Assembly: GCA_963764955.1 (NCBI GenBank)
Contig: CAVXVE010000060.1
Location: 1-64,000 of the forward strand
From: Roseiarcus sp963764955
GTDB taxonomy: Bacteria > Pseudomonadota > Alphaproteobacteria > Rhizobiales > Beijerinckiaceae
Length of the DNA: 64,000 nt
Direction: 5' to 3'
The notes beneath the pieces were generated by a model, which made no database searches, was not told the DNA's origin, and saw nothing but the letters and a program-made list of their open reading frames with translations. Positions 1 through 8,162 of this stretch are shown here, piece after piece (position 1 is the first letter of the stretch; every line of letters begins with the position of its first letter). The translations under genes and the position numbers were made by a program.

Positions 1-145
1 AACGGCTGATCGCGAGGATTGCTTAAATGATAGGCGCCTCTTTATCAATCAGATACGCGCTCGGATGCGGCCGCCGTTTCCGGATCTTCCTCCAAGCGCC
101 GAATAGCAATTCGGTTTCAGGCTGTTAGAGCCGCGCGTCAGCGCA

Positions 146-160
146 TGGCACGCGCCTTGT
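146..160 (+). promoter_or_regulatory. Probable sigma-54 (RpoN) promoter of glnK-amtB
   Basis: The bases read TGGCAC, five bases, then TTGT. This matches the -24/-12 consensus TGGCAC-N5-TTGC except for the last base, and the GG and GT doublets are ten bases apart as required. It lies about 95 bases before glnK. glnK-amtB operons are classic NtrC/RpoN targets, so the site fits nitrogen-limitation control. No upstream NtrC site was confirmed. The -12 T in place of C lowers certainty. Confidence 0.62.
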
Positions 161-256
161 AAGGGCTCTATCGGCGGGGCGCGATCGCGTTCCGATTTCA
201 CCGCACGAGCGGTACGGTCAAGTACCGCCGGAGCGCGTCACAATGGGGCGAGGCTT

Positions 257-595
257 ATGAAAATCGTTATGGCGATCATAAAGCCGTTCAAACTGGAGGA
301 GGTGCGCGATGCGCTCACCGCCATCGGAGTGCACGGTCTCACAGTCACGGAGGTCAAGGGCTACGGGCGACAGAAGGGACATACTGAAATCTATCGCGGG
401 GCGGAATACGCCGTGAGCTTCCTTCCCAAGCTGAAAATCGAAGTCGCGGTCAGCGCCGACGTGGTCGACAAGGTGGTCGAGGCGATCGTGGCTGCGGCGC
501 GCACCGGCCAAATCGGCGACGGCAAAATCTTCGTCTACAGCCTTAACTCGGCGGTACGGATCCGCACGGGCGAAAAGGACAAGGATGCGCTCTGA
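257..595 (+). CDS. glnK: P-II family nitrogen regulatory protein GlnK
   Basis: A 112-residue P-II signal protein, the normal family length. In this family it forms cytoplasmic trimers that sense 2-oxoglutarate, ATP/ADP and glutamine (through uridylylation), and it plugs the ammonium channel when nitrogen is plentiful. The T-loop is intact, with Tyr51 (GAEY) as the expected uridylylation site, and the N-terminal MKIVMAIIKPFKLEEV is typical. The stop overlaps the region just before amtB, the usual operon arrangement, and a sigma-54-type promoter precedes the gene. GlnK rather than GlnB is inferred from the amtB linkage. Confidence 0.95.
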   Translation: MKIVMAIIKPFKLEEVRDALTAIGVHGLTVTEVKGYGRQKGHTEIYRGAEYAVSFLPKLKIEVAVSADVVDKVVEAIVAAARTGQIGDGKIFVYSLNSAVRIRTGEKDKDAL

Positions 596-641
596 GAGAC
601 GGCGATCCCCTCCCATTCCAGAATTTTGGAGCCTTAAGCCA

Positions 642-2135
642 ATGAAATTGATACGTTCCCTCTCACGCCTCGCGCCAGCGCTCGCGGCAGCCGTCCTGAT
701 CGGCTTAGCAGCGCCTGCGGTGACCTCAGCGCAAACCAACCCGCCCGCGGCCGCGCCAGCAGCGCCCGCCGCCGCGCCAGCAGCGCCAGCCGCCGCCGCG
801 CCTGCGGCCCCCGCTGCACCTGCCGCGGCCGCTCCGGCGGCTCCGCCCGCCTGCTCGGCGACGATGATTGAGAAATGCACCGGAAATTCCGGCGACACGG
901 CGTGGCTTTTGACCTCGGTCGCGCTCGTTCTGATGATGACCATACCGGGCCTAGGCCTCTTCTACGGCGGCATGGTCAGCAAGAAGAACGTCGGCGACAC
1001 GGTGATGACGAGTTTCGCCATCACGGCGCTGGTCACGGTGATCTACTTCGTTCTCACCTATAGCCTGGCGTTCACCGGCGGGAGCGCCTTCATTGGCGGG
1101 TTCTCGCGGGTGTTTCTCCAGGGCATCCACTATGACCTGGCGAGCGGCGCGAACAATCCGAACTCGCTCGCGCCGACGATCCCTGAGACCGTCTACATGA
1201 TGTTCCAGATGACGTTCGCGATCATCACGCCGGCGCTGATCGCAGGCTCTTTCGCGGAGCGCATGAAGTTCTCGGCCATGCTGTGGTTCATCGGCCTGTG
1301 GGCGATCTTCGTCTATGCTCCGGTCGCCCATTGGGTGTGGGGGCCGGACGGGTTCATGAGCGCGGCCAATGTCGACTCCAAAGGCAACTTCCAAGGCGCC
1401 TTCCAGGTCCTCGACTTCGCTGGCGGAACCGTCGTCCATATCAACGCGGGCGTCGCCGGACTGGTGTCGTGCCTCCTGCTCGGCAAACGTAAGGAACCCG
1501 GCCCGGGCCATGATATGGTCCTGACTTATATCGGCGCAGCCCTCCTGTGGGTCGGCTGGTTCGGCTTCAACGCCGGTTCGGCGGTGAGCGCGGGCTTGCA
1601 GGCCGGCATGGCGATGACCGTCACCCAGATCGCCACCGCGGTGGCGGCGCTGACTTGGATGTTCGTCGAATGGGGCCATCGCGGCAAACCGACGGTCATC
1701 GGCGTTTGCTCGGGCGCGGTCGCAGGCCTCGTCGCCATCACCCCGGCTTCCGGCTTTGTCGGCCCGGTCGGCGCGCTGGTGATCGGCATCGCTTGCGGAA
1801 TCGGCTGCTACTGGGGCGCAACTGGCCTCAAGCACTCGTTCGGCTATGACGACGCCCTTGACGCCTTCGGCGTGCATGCGGTCGGCGGCGTCATCGGCGC
1901 GCTGCTGACCGGTGTGTTCGCCGTCAACGAGTTTAGCGGACACTCCGGCCTGCTGGAGGGGGACGTCGGCCAGTTCATCAACCAGTTCAAGGGAGTGGGC
2001 ACGGTCATCGTCTACGACGCGATCGTCACCTTCATCATTCTGAAGATCGTCGACGTCGCTGTCGGGTTGCGCGTCTCGGAAGACGTCGAGCGCGACGGCC
2101 TCGACCTCGCCCTGCACGGCGAAGTCGTTCACTGA
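642..2135 (+). CDS. amtB: Ammonium transporter AmtB
   Basis: An inner-membrane ammonium channel of the Amt/MEP/Rh family with the expected hydrophobic segments. The pore twin histidines are present at about residue 266 (VVHINAG) and 412 (FGVHAVGG). The ATG at 642 is preferred because it opens a clear signal peptide (MKLIRSLSRLAPALAA, cleaved near TSAQ). An upstream in-frame start would overlap glnK and put charged residues before the signal. Between signal and first core helix lies an Ala/Pro-rich stretch of about 40 residues. It forms an operon with glnK and is followed by a strong hairpin terminator. Confidence 0.95.
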   Translation: MKLIRSLSRLAPALAAAVLIGLAAPAVTSAQTNPPAAAPAAPAAAPAAPAAAAPAAPAAPAAAAPAAPPACSATMIEKCTGNSGDTAWLLTSVALVLMMTIPGLGLFYGGMVSKKNVGDTVMTSFAITALVTVIYFVLTYSLAFTGGSAFIGGFSRVFLQGIHYDLASGANNPNSLAPTIPETVYMMFQMTFAIITPALIAGSFAERMKFSAMLWFIGLWAIFVYAPVAHWVWGPDGFMSAANVDSKGNFQGAFQVLDFAGGTVVHINAGVAGLVSCLLLGKRKEPGPGHDMVLTYIGAALLWVGWFGFNAGSAVSAGLQAGMAMTVTQIATAVAALTWMFVEWGHRGKPTVIGVCSGAVAGLVAITPASGFVGPVGALVIGIACGIGCYWGATGLKHSFGYDDALDAFGVHAVGGVIGALLTGVFAVNEFSGHSGLLEGDVGQFINQFKGVGTVIVYDAIVTFIILKIVDVAVGLRVSEDVERDGLDLALHGEVVH

Positions 2136-2193
2136 GCTGCGGCGCCCGGCGGCTTTTTGGCGGCCGCCGGGCGAAGTCCTCCCCGCGGACCTC

Positions 2194-2219
2194 GGGCGCC
2201 CCTTGGGGCGCCCTTTTTT
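2194..2219 (+). terminator. Rho-independent terminator after amtB
   Basis: A perfect nine-base inverted repeat (GGGCGCCCC, TT, GGGGCGCCC) is followed directly by six T residues, about 60 bases after the amtB stop. It closes the glnK-amtB unit before ftsK. Confidence 0.85.
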
Positions 2220-2354
2220 CCATTCCCCGCCCTCCGCGCTTATGCCGCCTCCCCTTCGCTACCGCGCGTTAAGGTTAGGCCCCCATTAACTCGACGCGAC
2301 TTAGGGTAAGTGGGGGCGCGGCGCTGTCCGCCACTTCGGCCCGGCGAGTGAGCG

Positions 2355-4883
2355 ATGCGTACAACGACATTCTCATTTATCGACCACGTGCCCGCTTCGG
2401 TGCGAGAGTTTCCAAAGCGCCGGGCGGCCGAAATCGCTGGCCTCGTCGCGCTCGCCGGCGTGGCCAGCCTGACCCTTGCGCTGCTGACGTGGTCGGTTAG
2501 CGATCCCAGTCTCAACCACGCGACCAGCGCGCGGGTCCACAATCTTCTCGGCGCGCCGGGCGCGATCGCCGCCGACCTCGTGATGCAGTTCATCGGCCTC
2601 GCCTCGGCGACGCTGCTCGCGCCTCCCGCTTTCTGGGGCTGGGGCCTCATCACCCAGCGGCGACTTGCGAGACCACGCCTGAAAGCGGCCCTTTATTTGA
2701 GCGGCGTGATCGCGGCGGCGGGGCTAGCCTCTCTGCTTCCTGCGCCCGGCAGCTGGCCCCTGCCTACCGGTCTCGGCGGCGTTATCGGCGACGCCGTTCT
2801 GGCGATCCCGCGTCGCGTCCTCCCAGTCTCCCCGTGGGCGACAATCGCGCTGGGCGCTGGTCTTGCCGCAGTCGCCATCCTTGGGCTGGCCGCCGCCTCA
2901 GGCGTTGGCGACGCGCCGAACCTGTTGGCTGGAGGCGCCCTGGACAAGGCGGCCGGAAGGGCCCGCGCCCAGGCGCTGGCCCGTTTCGACGACGAGGAGG
3001 GCGAGGATGAGCCAAGCTTCGCCATGGTGTCGATCGGGGCCATTATTCATGCCTTGCTCACGGCGAAAGGGACGCTGCGGCGAATGGCGCTGCGCGGTTC
3101 GGGACGCGCAGCTGACCCCTCGGCCATCCTCAGCCCCGCTCCGGCTCCCGCGTCGGCCGGGCCATGGTCAGGGCTTCGCGACCCAGACGACATTTCGACC
3201 ATTGCCGCCGCCCTCGCGCCTCGCGCTCAAGGCGCAGCGCCTTCGCCTGCCGTCGGTCCGGCCACTATCGCCGGTTCGACTGCTGGTCGCCCGACTGCAA
3301 TTCGCGCCATGGTCGACATGCCGGCGCGGGCGCGCGGCGAATGGAACATGCCTTCCATCACCATGCTGACCGAGCCGAAGAAATCGGTCGGCGCCAAGGT
3401 TTCGCAGGACGCGCTCGAGCAAAACGCGCGGCTGCTAGAAGGCGTGCTCGACGATTTTGGCGTGAAGGGCGAGATCGTCAACGTGCGCCCGGGTCCGGTC
3501 GTCGCCCTGTACGAACTCGAACCCGCGCCTGGCATCAAGTCCTCCAGGGTCATAGGACTCGCGGACGATATCGCTCGCTCGATGTCCGCCGTCTCGGCCC
3601 GTGTCGCTGTGGTTCAGGGCCGCAACGCCATCGGCATCGAATTGCCGAACCAGCGCCGCGAGACCGTCTATCTGCGCGAACTTCTCGCCAGCGAGGACTT
3701 CAGCAAGTCGAACCATCGCCTGCCGATCGCTCTCGGAAAGATGATCGGCGGCGAGCCCGTCATCGTCGATCTGACCCGCATGCCCCACCTGCTCGTCGCC
3801 GGCACCACCGGCTCCGGCAAGTCGGTGGCTATCAACACCATGATCCTCTCGCTCCTCTACCGCATGAAACCCGAGCGATGCCGGCTCATCATGGTCGATC
3901 CGAAAATGCTCGAACTCTCGGCCTACGACGGCATCCCGCATCTCCTGACCCCCGTCGTCACCGACTCGAAGAAGGCCGTCATCGCGCTCAAGTGGGCGGT
4001 GAGGGAGATGGAGGACCGCTACAAGAAGATGTCGAAGGTCGGTGTGCGCAACATCGACGGCTTCAACGCCCGCGTAGCCGAGGCGGTCACCAAGGGCGAG
4101 CCGCTCACCCGCACCGTCCAAACCGGTTTCGACCGCGAGACCGGCGAAGCGATCTACGAATCCGAAGACATTCCGCTCGACGAACTGCCCTATATCGTCG
4201 TCGTCGTCGACGAAATGGCTGACCTCATGATGGTCGCGGGCAAGGACATCGAGGGCGCGATCCAGCGGCTCGCGCAGATGGCGCGCGCCGCCGGCATCCA
4301 TCTCATCATGGCCACCCAGCGGCCTTCGGTCGACGTCATCACCGGCACCATCAAGGCCAATTTTCCGACCCGCATCTCGTTTCAGGTGACGAGCAAGATC
4401 GACAGCCGCACCATCCTCGGCGAACAAGGCGCCGAGCAGCTGCTCGGACAGGGCGACATGCTCTACATGGCGGGCGGCGGGCGCATTTCGCGCGTCCACG
4501 GGCCTTTCGTGTCGGACAACGAGGTCGAGAAGGTCGTCGCCCATCTCAAGAAGCAGGGCGCGCCAGAATACCTGTACGCCATAACCGAGGACAACGACGC
4601 CAGCGAAGACGACGAGCCCCCCCTGCCCTCCCCCGGCTCGATGGACGCCGAGGAATTGGCCGATTATTACGACCGCGCCGTCAACATCGTGCTGCGCGAT
4701 CGCAAGGTGTCGACGAGCTATATCCAGCGCCGACTCTCGGTCGGCTACAACAAGGCCGCCTCGCTGGTCGAACGGATGGAGAAGGAGGGCGTGGTCAGCG
4801 CTCCAAATCACTCTGGAAAACGCGAGATCCTGATCGGCGACGGCGTCGACCGCGGAGCCTTCGAAGATCTGGGCGAGGACTGA
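2355..4883 (+). CDS. ftsK: DNA translocase FtsK
   Basis: An 842-residue FtsK/SpoIIIE-type motor, anchored at the division septum, that pumps chromosome ends and promotes dimer resolution at dif. The N-terminal 190 residues hold about four hydrophobic segments, followed by a low-complexity linker to about residue 330. The RecA-like motor has Walker A GTTGSGKS at about 483-490 and a Walker B stretch (YIVVVVDEMAD) near 612. The last 70 residues match the winged-helix gamma domain that reads KOPS sequences (DRKVSTSYIQRRLSVGYNKA). The length is in the usual alphaproteobacterial range. The gene stands alone after the amtB terminator. Confidence 0.96.
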   Translation: MRTTTFSFIDHVPASVREFPKRRAAEIAGLVALAGVASLTLALLTWSVSDPSLNHATSARVHNLLGAPGAIAADLVMQFIGLASATLLAPPAFWGWGLITQRRLARPRLKAALYLSGVIAAAGLASLLPAPGSWPLPTGLGGVIGDAVLAIPRRVLPVSPWATIALGAGLAAVAILGLAAASGVGDAPNLLAGGALDKAAGRARAQALARFDDEEGEDEPSFAMVSIGAIIHALLTAKGTLRRMALRGSGRAADPSAILSPAPAPASAGPWSGLRDPDDISTIAAALAPRAQGAAPSPAVGPATIAGSTAGRPTAIRAMVDMPARARGEWNMPSITMLTEPKKSVGAKVSQDALEQNARLLEGVLDDFGVKGEIVNVRPGPVVALYELEPAPGIKSSRVIGLADDIARSMSAVSARVAVVQGRNAIGIELPNQRRETVYLRELLASEDFSKSNHRLPIALGKMIGGEPVIVDLTRMPHLLVAGTTGSGKSVAINTMILSLLYRMKPERCRLIMVDPKMLELSAYDGIPHLLTPVVTDSKKAVIALKWAVREMEDRYKKMSKVGVRNIDGFNARVAEAVTKGEPLTRTVQTGFDRETGEAIYESEDIPLDELPYIVVVVDEMADLMMVAGKDIEGAIQRLAQMARAAGIHLIMATQRPSVDVITGTIKANFPTRISFQVTSKIDSRTILGEQGAEQLLGQGDMLYMAGGGRISRVHGPFVSDNEVEKVVAHLKKQGAPEYLYAITEDNDASEDDEPPLPSPGSMDAEELADYYDRAVNIVLRDRKVSTSYIQRRLSVGYNKAASLVERMEKEGVVSAPNHSGKREILIGDGVDRGAFEDLGED

Positions 4884-5012
4884 GAGCCGCCTTCGCTCAC
4901 GAGGCGCAGCTCATGCCGCTCGCTATTTCCGAGTCCGTCTCCTGCGATTCCAATCGGTTGCGGCGCCATGTCCGAGTCCCTGCCCGGACAAGCTCGATCG
5001 AGAAGACGGCGC

Positions 5013-5207
5013 CTACCCGCGGCGCATCGTCCAGACTTCGCCGCTCATGTCGACGAGATGAAAGCCGCGCCGAGCCAATTCGCTCATCGTCGTGATGTCG
5101 TGGCGGTGGACAGCGGCGGTCGCCTGGGGCGGCGCGTCCCTGATGCGATCTAGATTGCCGGCATGGTAATAGTCGGAGCGCTCGCTATCGTCGCTGCGCC
5201 CGCTCAT
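5013..5207 (-). CDS. Small hypothetical protein
   Basis: A possible 64-residue protein starting at an ATG preceded by a GGGGGC purine run; another in-frame ATG lies 18 bases upstream. It ends SELARRGFHLVDMSGEVWTMRRG (quoted in part: ARRGFHLVDMSGEVW), which reads like real protein rather than a GC-rich shadow. No family is recognised. It sits alone between ftsK and a repeat. It could equally be a chance frame. Confidence 0.35.
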   Translation of the reverse strand: MSGRSDDSERSDYYHAGNLDRIRDAPPQATAAVHRHDITTMSELARRGFHLVDMSGEVWTMRRG

Positions 5208-5275
5208 GCCCCCTAAATCCTCCACCTATTCCTCCATCTCATGACTGCATGGCCTTAAGCCGCCGAGCCCATGAG

Positions 5276-5397
5276 AGCAAACGCCAGCAAACGCCAGTAA
5301 GCGAACCTAAACGCTAGTAAATTTGCTTGCATTTACTATCGTTTATTTTTCCGAATCGGGACTTTTCAAGGGGTTACCAGCGATTCAAATAAAAAAT
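5276..5397. repeat. Dispersed intergenic repeat, copy 1 (decamers plus hairpin)
   Basis: Starts with ten-base units (AGCAAACGCC twice, then AGTAAGCGAA and CCTAAACGCT). These run into an inverted repeat, AAACGCTAGTAAAT (5309-5322) against ATTTACTATCGTTT (5331-5344) with one mismatch. A T-run and a conserved tail of about 50 bases follow (CCGAATCGGGACTTTTCAA and onward to an A-run). A second copy with the same order of parts lies at 56431-56552. No gene is seen inside. Confidence 0.75.
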
Positions 5398-5542
5398 CGC
5401 CCGGCTCCCTACCCCATTCCGCACAGCCCCTCGCTGTCCCGCCTCCTCTATGCATTGATCGCATATCTCGATGTCTCGCAGCCTCCGCCGTCCTCGGCGC
5501 GGCCTAGCTTCACTGATTAAAATACATCATACATTCGATTTG

Positions 5543-5573
5543 GATTCCCGGAAAGAATTTGTCGAAAAATCTT
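5543..5573. repeat. Short dispersed repeat, copy 1
   Basis: The segment with GATTCCCGGAAAGAA followed by TTGTCGAAAAATCTT recurs with a few changes at 6114-6145 (GATTCGCGGAAAGAA then ATTGTCGAAAAAATT). The two copies flank the small gene at 5847-6080 in the same orientation. Confidence 0.6.
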
Positions 5574-5778
5574 CCCGTCAACGCTAACGCTGGTAGCAGC
5601 GTCGTACGCAGATCAACCGCCGCCTTGAAGAACCTCCGTTTGCAGGAGTTGACTGATAGCAGGTTCTGCTGCGTTGCACAATCATTATGCTGCTGTGCAC
5701 AAATCGCCGACCGAAACGCAGAAGCCCTCGGCGGCGGATCGTCGCTGTCCACATCCGGGCCAAGCGCTTCGCGCGCAC

Positions 5779-5829
5779 CGAAAAAGGCGGGGTCCATTTT
5801 TCGCGAAAAGCGCACGAAATCATGGAATC
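5779..5829. repeat. Palindromic intergenic repeat, copy 1
   Basis: CGAAAAAGGCGGGGTCCATTTTTCG forms an imperfect palindrome (quoted arms: CGAAAAAGGCGG and CATTTTTCGCG). It is followed by GCGCACGAAATCATGGAATC. A close relative with the same flank lies at 25975-26027. Confidence 0.6.
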
Positions 5830-5846
5830 GAGAGACCTCGGGGACT

Positions 5847-6080
5847 CTAGGGATCGAGGCCGCGCCGGGCGAAAGCCTCGGCTACCAGTTCGCGCGCGCG
5901 GCGCGGCGCCAGGCCCTCATCCGCTGCAACCTCGGCCAAGGTCGACCCGGCGGCCAGACGTTCCAGCATGCGCGTGCCGAGCAGCGCCATGTTTTGGGGA
6001 GAACGACACCATTCGGCGCCTGCCCCGCCTCCAGTTTCAGCTCCTTCGCCTGCCCGCGCCATCCCCGGCCTCCAGTGCAT
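5847..6080 (-). CDS. Small hypothetical protein with helix-turn-helix-like end
   Basis: A 77-residue frame whose second half (MLERLAAGSTLAEVAADEGL, then APRRARELVAEAFARRGLD) looks like a helix-turn-helix: two helices around AEVAADEGLAPRRARE. The first 25 residues are low-complexity, so translation may start at a later codon. It lies between two copies of a short repeat and upstream of a decayed SpoIIE gene. It could be a small regulator or the stump of a larger one; no specific family is assigned. Confidence 0.42.
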   Translation of the reverse strand: MHWRPGMARAGEGAETGGGAGAEWCRSPQNMALLGTRMLERLAAGSTLAEVAADEGLAPRRARELVAEAFARRGLDP

Positions 6081-6113
6081 TCCGCGATTCTAAACAATGA
6101 TAATACGGATAGT

Positions 6114-6145
6114 GATTCGCGGAAAGAAATTGTCGAAAAAATTTT
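6114..6145. repeat. Short dispersed repeat, copy 2
   Basis: Second copy of the repeat at 5543-5573. The remaining 200 bases up to 6347 are relatively AT-rich and hold no recognisable gene. Confidence 0.55.
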
Positions 6146-6347
6146 GTGTCGGAATGGATTACCGCCCGTTCGCGGCAATTTTTTCGCATAAATACGTAAT
6201 GCTAGCCTCAAGAGCGATCGCCTCCCCTTCATCATGCCGATCGGATTTCGGGAGGCTTCTCGCGCGTTTCGCAAATTCCGAGCCTTCGGGACACCCTTGG
6301 CGTCGATCTCGTGATGGCGGGGGTTGCGGTTCACCGACCCCGGCGCC

Positions 6348-6761
6348 TCACCGCCTCAGCGCGAGGCAGGTGATATCGTCGAACTGGGATCGTCCCTGCG
6401 CAAACTCTCGCACCGCCGCCTCGACCCGGGGAAGGTGGCAGCAGCTGCAATATTCGAGCTCGCCCGAGCGCGGATCATATGCGGCGTAGACGAGCGTGGC
6501 GAACAACCCGCCTGCGTTGTTGTTCACAAGATATGCGTTCGCATTCTGGATCGCCCCCGGCAGATCGCGGTTCTCACGCAGGTTGATGCGGATGAGCGTC
6601 CTGGTGATGCCCATGAACAGGGCCGCAGGCACGCCCTTGCCGCGGACGTCGCCGACGCCGAGCGCGACGCGGCCGTCGGCTAGGGGCACGAGATCGAAGA
6701 AATCGCCGCCGACATCGCGCGCGGGAGTCCGACATCGCACATCCCAGTACGCACGCATCAT
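6348..6761 (-). pseudogene. Remnant of a SpoIIE-type PP2C phosphatase
   Basis: Encodes a recognisable piece of a SpoIIE/PP2C phosphatase domain: VGGDFFDLVPLADGRVALGV, then GDVRGKGVPAALFMG, then a final DDITCLALR. These match the metal-binding start and the end of the domain. The N-terminal sensor or response-regulator part is missing. Internally about 50 expected residues appear deleted between CHLPR and VEAAVREFAQG, where the loop carrying a second acidic motif should be. I read it as a decayed gene rather than a working phosphatase. Confidence 0.65.
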
Positions 6762-6884
6762 GACGGTTTGGCGACACTTGACCGCGGGCCGTCCGCCTTT
6801 TCGGGCGCTGGAAGGGCCTCGGCCAAAAAGCGGCGCTCGCCGAGCCGCGCACGAGCGCCCATGGCGGGTTCACGCGCTCGCGGG

Positions 6885-7106
6885 CTAATCCTCTGACCTG
6901 AGCTGGAACCAGACAATCGCGATGGCGAACAGGGCAAGCGCGACGAGCAGCGAGCCAAGCGCGTGCGTGAGATGCACATGATCGGAGCCTGCCTCAAACC
7001 CGGGAAGGAACCTGGGAAGGCCGCCGGCAGGCGTCATCCAGTAGACAAGCGCGATGGCGATGAATACGAGGCCGAAAATGACAAGGATGATAGACACCGC
7101 CACCAT
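6885..7106 (-). CDS. Small two-helix membrane protein
   Basis: A 73-residue protein with hydrophobic segments at about residues 3-25 (VSIILVIFGLVFIAIALVYW) and 47-68 (ALGSLLVALALFAIAIVWF), separated by a polar loop with His and Asp. The start is ATG. It resembles the many short hypothetical inner-membrane proteins of alphaproteobacteria. The function is unknown. Confidence 0.65.
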   Translation of the reverse strand: MVAVSIILVIFGLVFIAIALVYWMTPAGGLPRFLPGFEAGSDHVHLTHALGSLLVALALFAIAIVWFQLRSED

Positions 7107-7169
7107 AGCGCGGATCTAGCCGAGGCCTCGGCGTGCAGCAAGAGCTTATCTCCCTGGCCGGCGTGGTTT

Positions 7170-7592
7170 TCAGCCAAAACCGGCGCCAATCGGGCTCGGC
7201 GCCAGGCGAATGAGGCGCGAATCCTCGACCGCCGCCTGCCGGTGCTTGACCGCTTCGCGATAGGTCGGGTCGCGGATCATGGCGACGAAGGCAGCGACGC
7301 TCGGGTACTGGGCGATGAAGCAGAGATCCCAACGCTCTTCGCGCGGTCCGATCAGCATCTGTTCGAACCGGCCGCGCCAGACGACCGACCCGCCGAGGCG
7401 CGAAAACACCGGCTCGCTTTCGCGCCCGTAAGCCGCATAGGCTTCGGCCCCGCTCGCCTCGCGACCGTCCGGATAAGCCGCATGGGCGCGCAACCTGACC
7501 AGATTGAGCATATGGGTCGGACCGGGCCGATCGGCGGCGCGAAAGGCCGCGAAAGCCTCCTTGGTCGGATCGATGTGGCCGGTCATGCGCAT
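7170..7592 (-). CDS. DUF1330 family protein
   Basis: A 140-residue protein of the DUF1330 ferredoxin-like (dimeric alpha/beta barrel) type. It has the usual HMLNLVRLR strand near residue 30, the AYAAYGRESEPVF segment, VVWRGRFEQMLIG, and the closing RDPTYREAVKHRQAAVEDSR. Family members are small cytosolic proteins of unknown role, sometimes near catabolic enzymes. It stands alone here. Confidence 0.82.
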   Translation of the reverse strand: MRMTGHIDPTKEAFAAFRAADRPGPTHMLNLVRLRAHAAYPDGREASGAEAYAAYGRESEPVFSRLGGSVVWRGRFEQMLIGPREERWDLCFIAQYPSVAAFVAMIRDPTYREAVKHRQAAVEDSRLIRLAPSPIGAGFG

Positions 7593-7676
7593 GCCCCGAC
7601 TTGGCGAGCAGTCCGCCTGCGGGCCGCCAAGCCTCCGAGCTATATCGGACTTGACCCTGACTGCGAAACGCCCGGC

Positions 7677-8162
7677 TCAGCGACCAGCCGTTGGACGGGA
7701 ATCGGCGAGCCTCGTGAGCGAGGTCGCGGAGGCGTCGACGCTGATCTCGTCATAGCCTAGCGCAGAGCCGAAATTGCTCGGCGCCACGCCCGCGTAGTCG
7801 ACGGTCGCTGTGACCGCGGCGGGGCGGCTCTTCACAGCAAGTGTCGGAATCCCGGCCGCGCCGCGCGGAGCATGCCGAACAAAAGTGGCCGCTGCGATCT
7901 GGCCGGCGAGGTCGCTTCCGCCGCTCCCACCGGCGCGGTCGGGCTGGCGGGCAATCGCCTCAGCTGCGGCAAGCGAGGCGGCGTCCGCGGCGAGTTGAAC
8001 GCGGGTCCTAAATCGCCACACGCTCGCATAGTCGACCGCCAGAGCGAGCGCGAGCACGACAAGGGGCATGGCCGCGGCGCAGGCGACCGCCCCGCCGCCT
8101 TCCGGACGTCGGCGGCCAGACAGGCGCGAGAACCGGCCGGCGAGCGCCCGTCCAAACCTCAT
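7677..8162 (-). CDS. TadE/TadG-like pilus assembly family protein
   Basis: The ATG at 8162 is preceded by GAGGAG with seven bases of spacing, so it is chosen over an upstream in-frame start. The 161-residue product opens with a basic stretch. A transmembrane segment follows (VACAAAMPLVVLALALAVDY), then the RVQLAADAASLAAAEAIARQ stretch typical of the TadE/TadG N-terminal Flp-pilus domain. It is much shorter than TadG (over 400 residues), and no other tad genes are nearby. It is probably a minor pseudopilin-like or envelope protein. Confidence 0.7.
   Translation of the reverse strand: MRFGRALAGRFSRLSGRRRPEGGGAVACAAAMPLVVLALALAVDYASVWRFRTRVQLAADAASLAAAEAIARQPDRAGGSGGSDLAGQIAAATFVRHAPRGAAGIPTLAVKSRPAAVTATVDYAGVAPSNFGSALGYDEISVDASATSLTRLADSRPTAGR

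Larger units (their letters stand above)
5226..5846. other. Intergenic region rich in repeats
   Basis: Apart from the dispersed repeat at 5276-5397 and the two shorter repeats at 5543-5573 and 5779-5829, I see no convincing gene. It is more AT-rich than its surroundings, and the frames open across it do not resemble known proteins. Confidence 0.5.

Noticed and set aside
3435..4811. A 458-codon antisense frame in ftsK
   Set aside because: Shadow of the conserved ftsK motor; Asp/His/Arg-rich with no recognisable motif.
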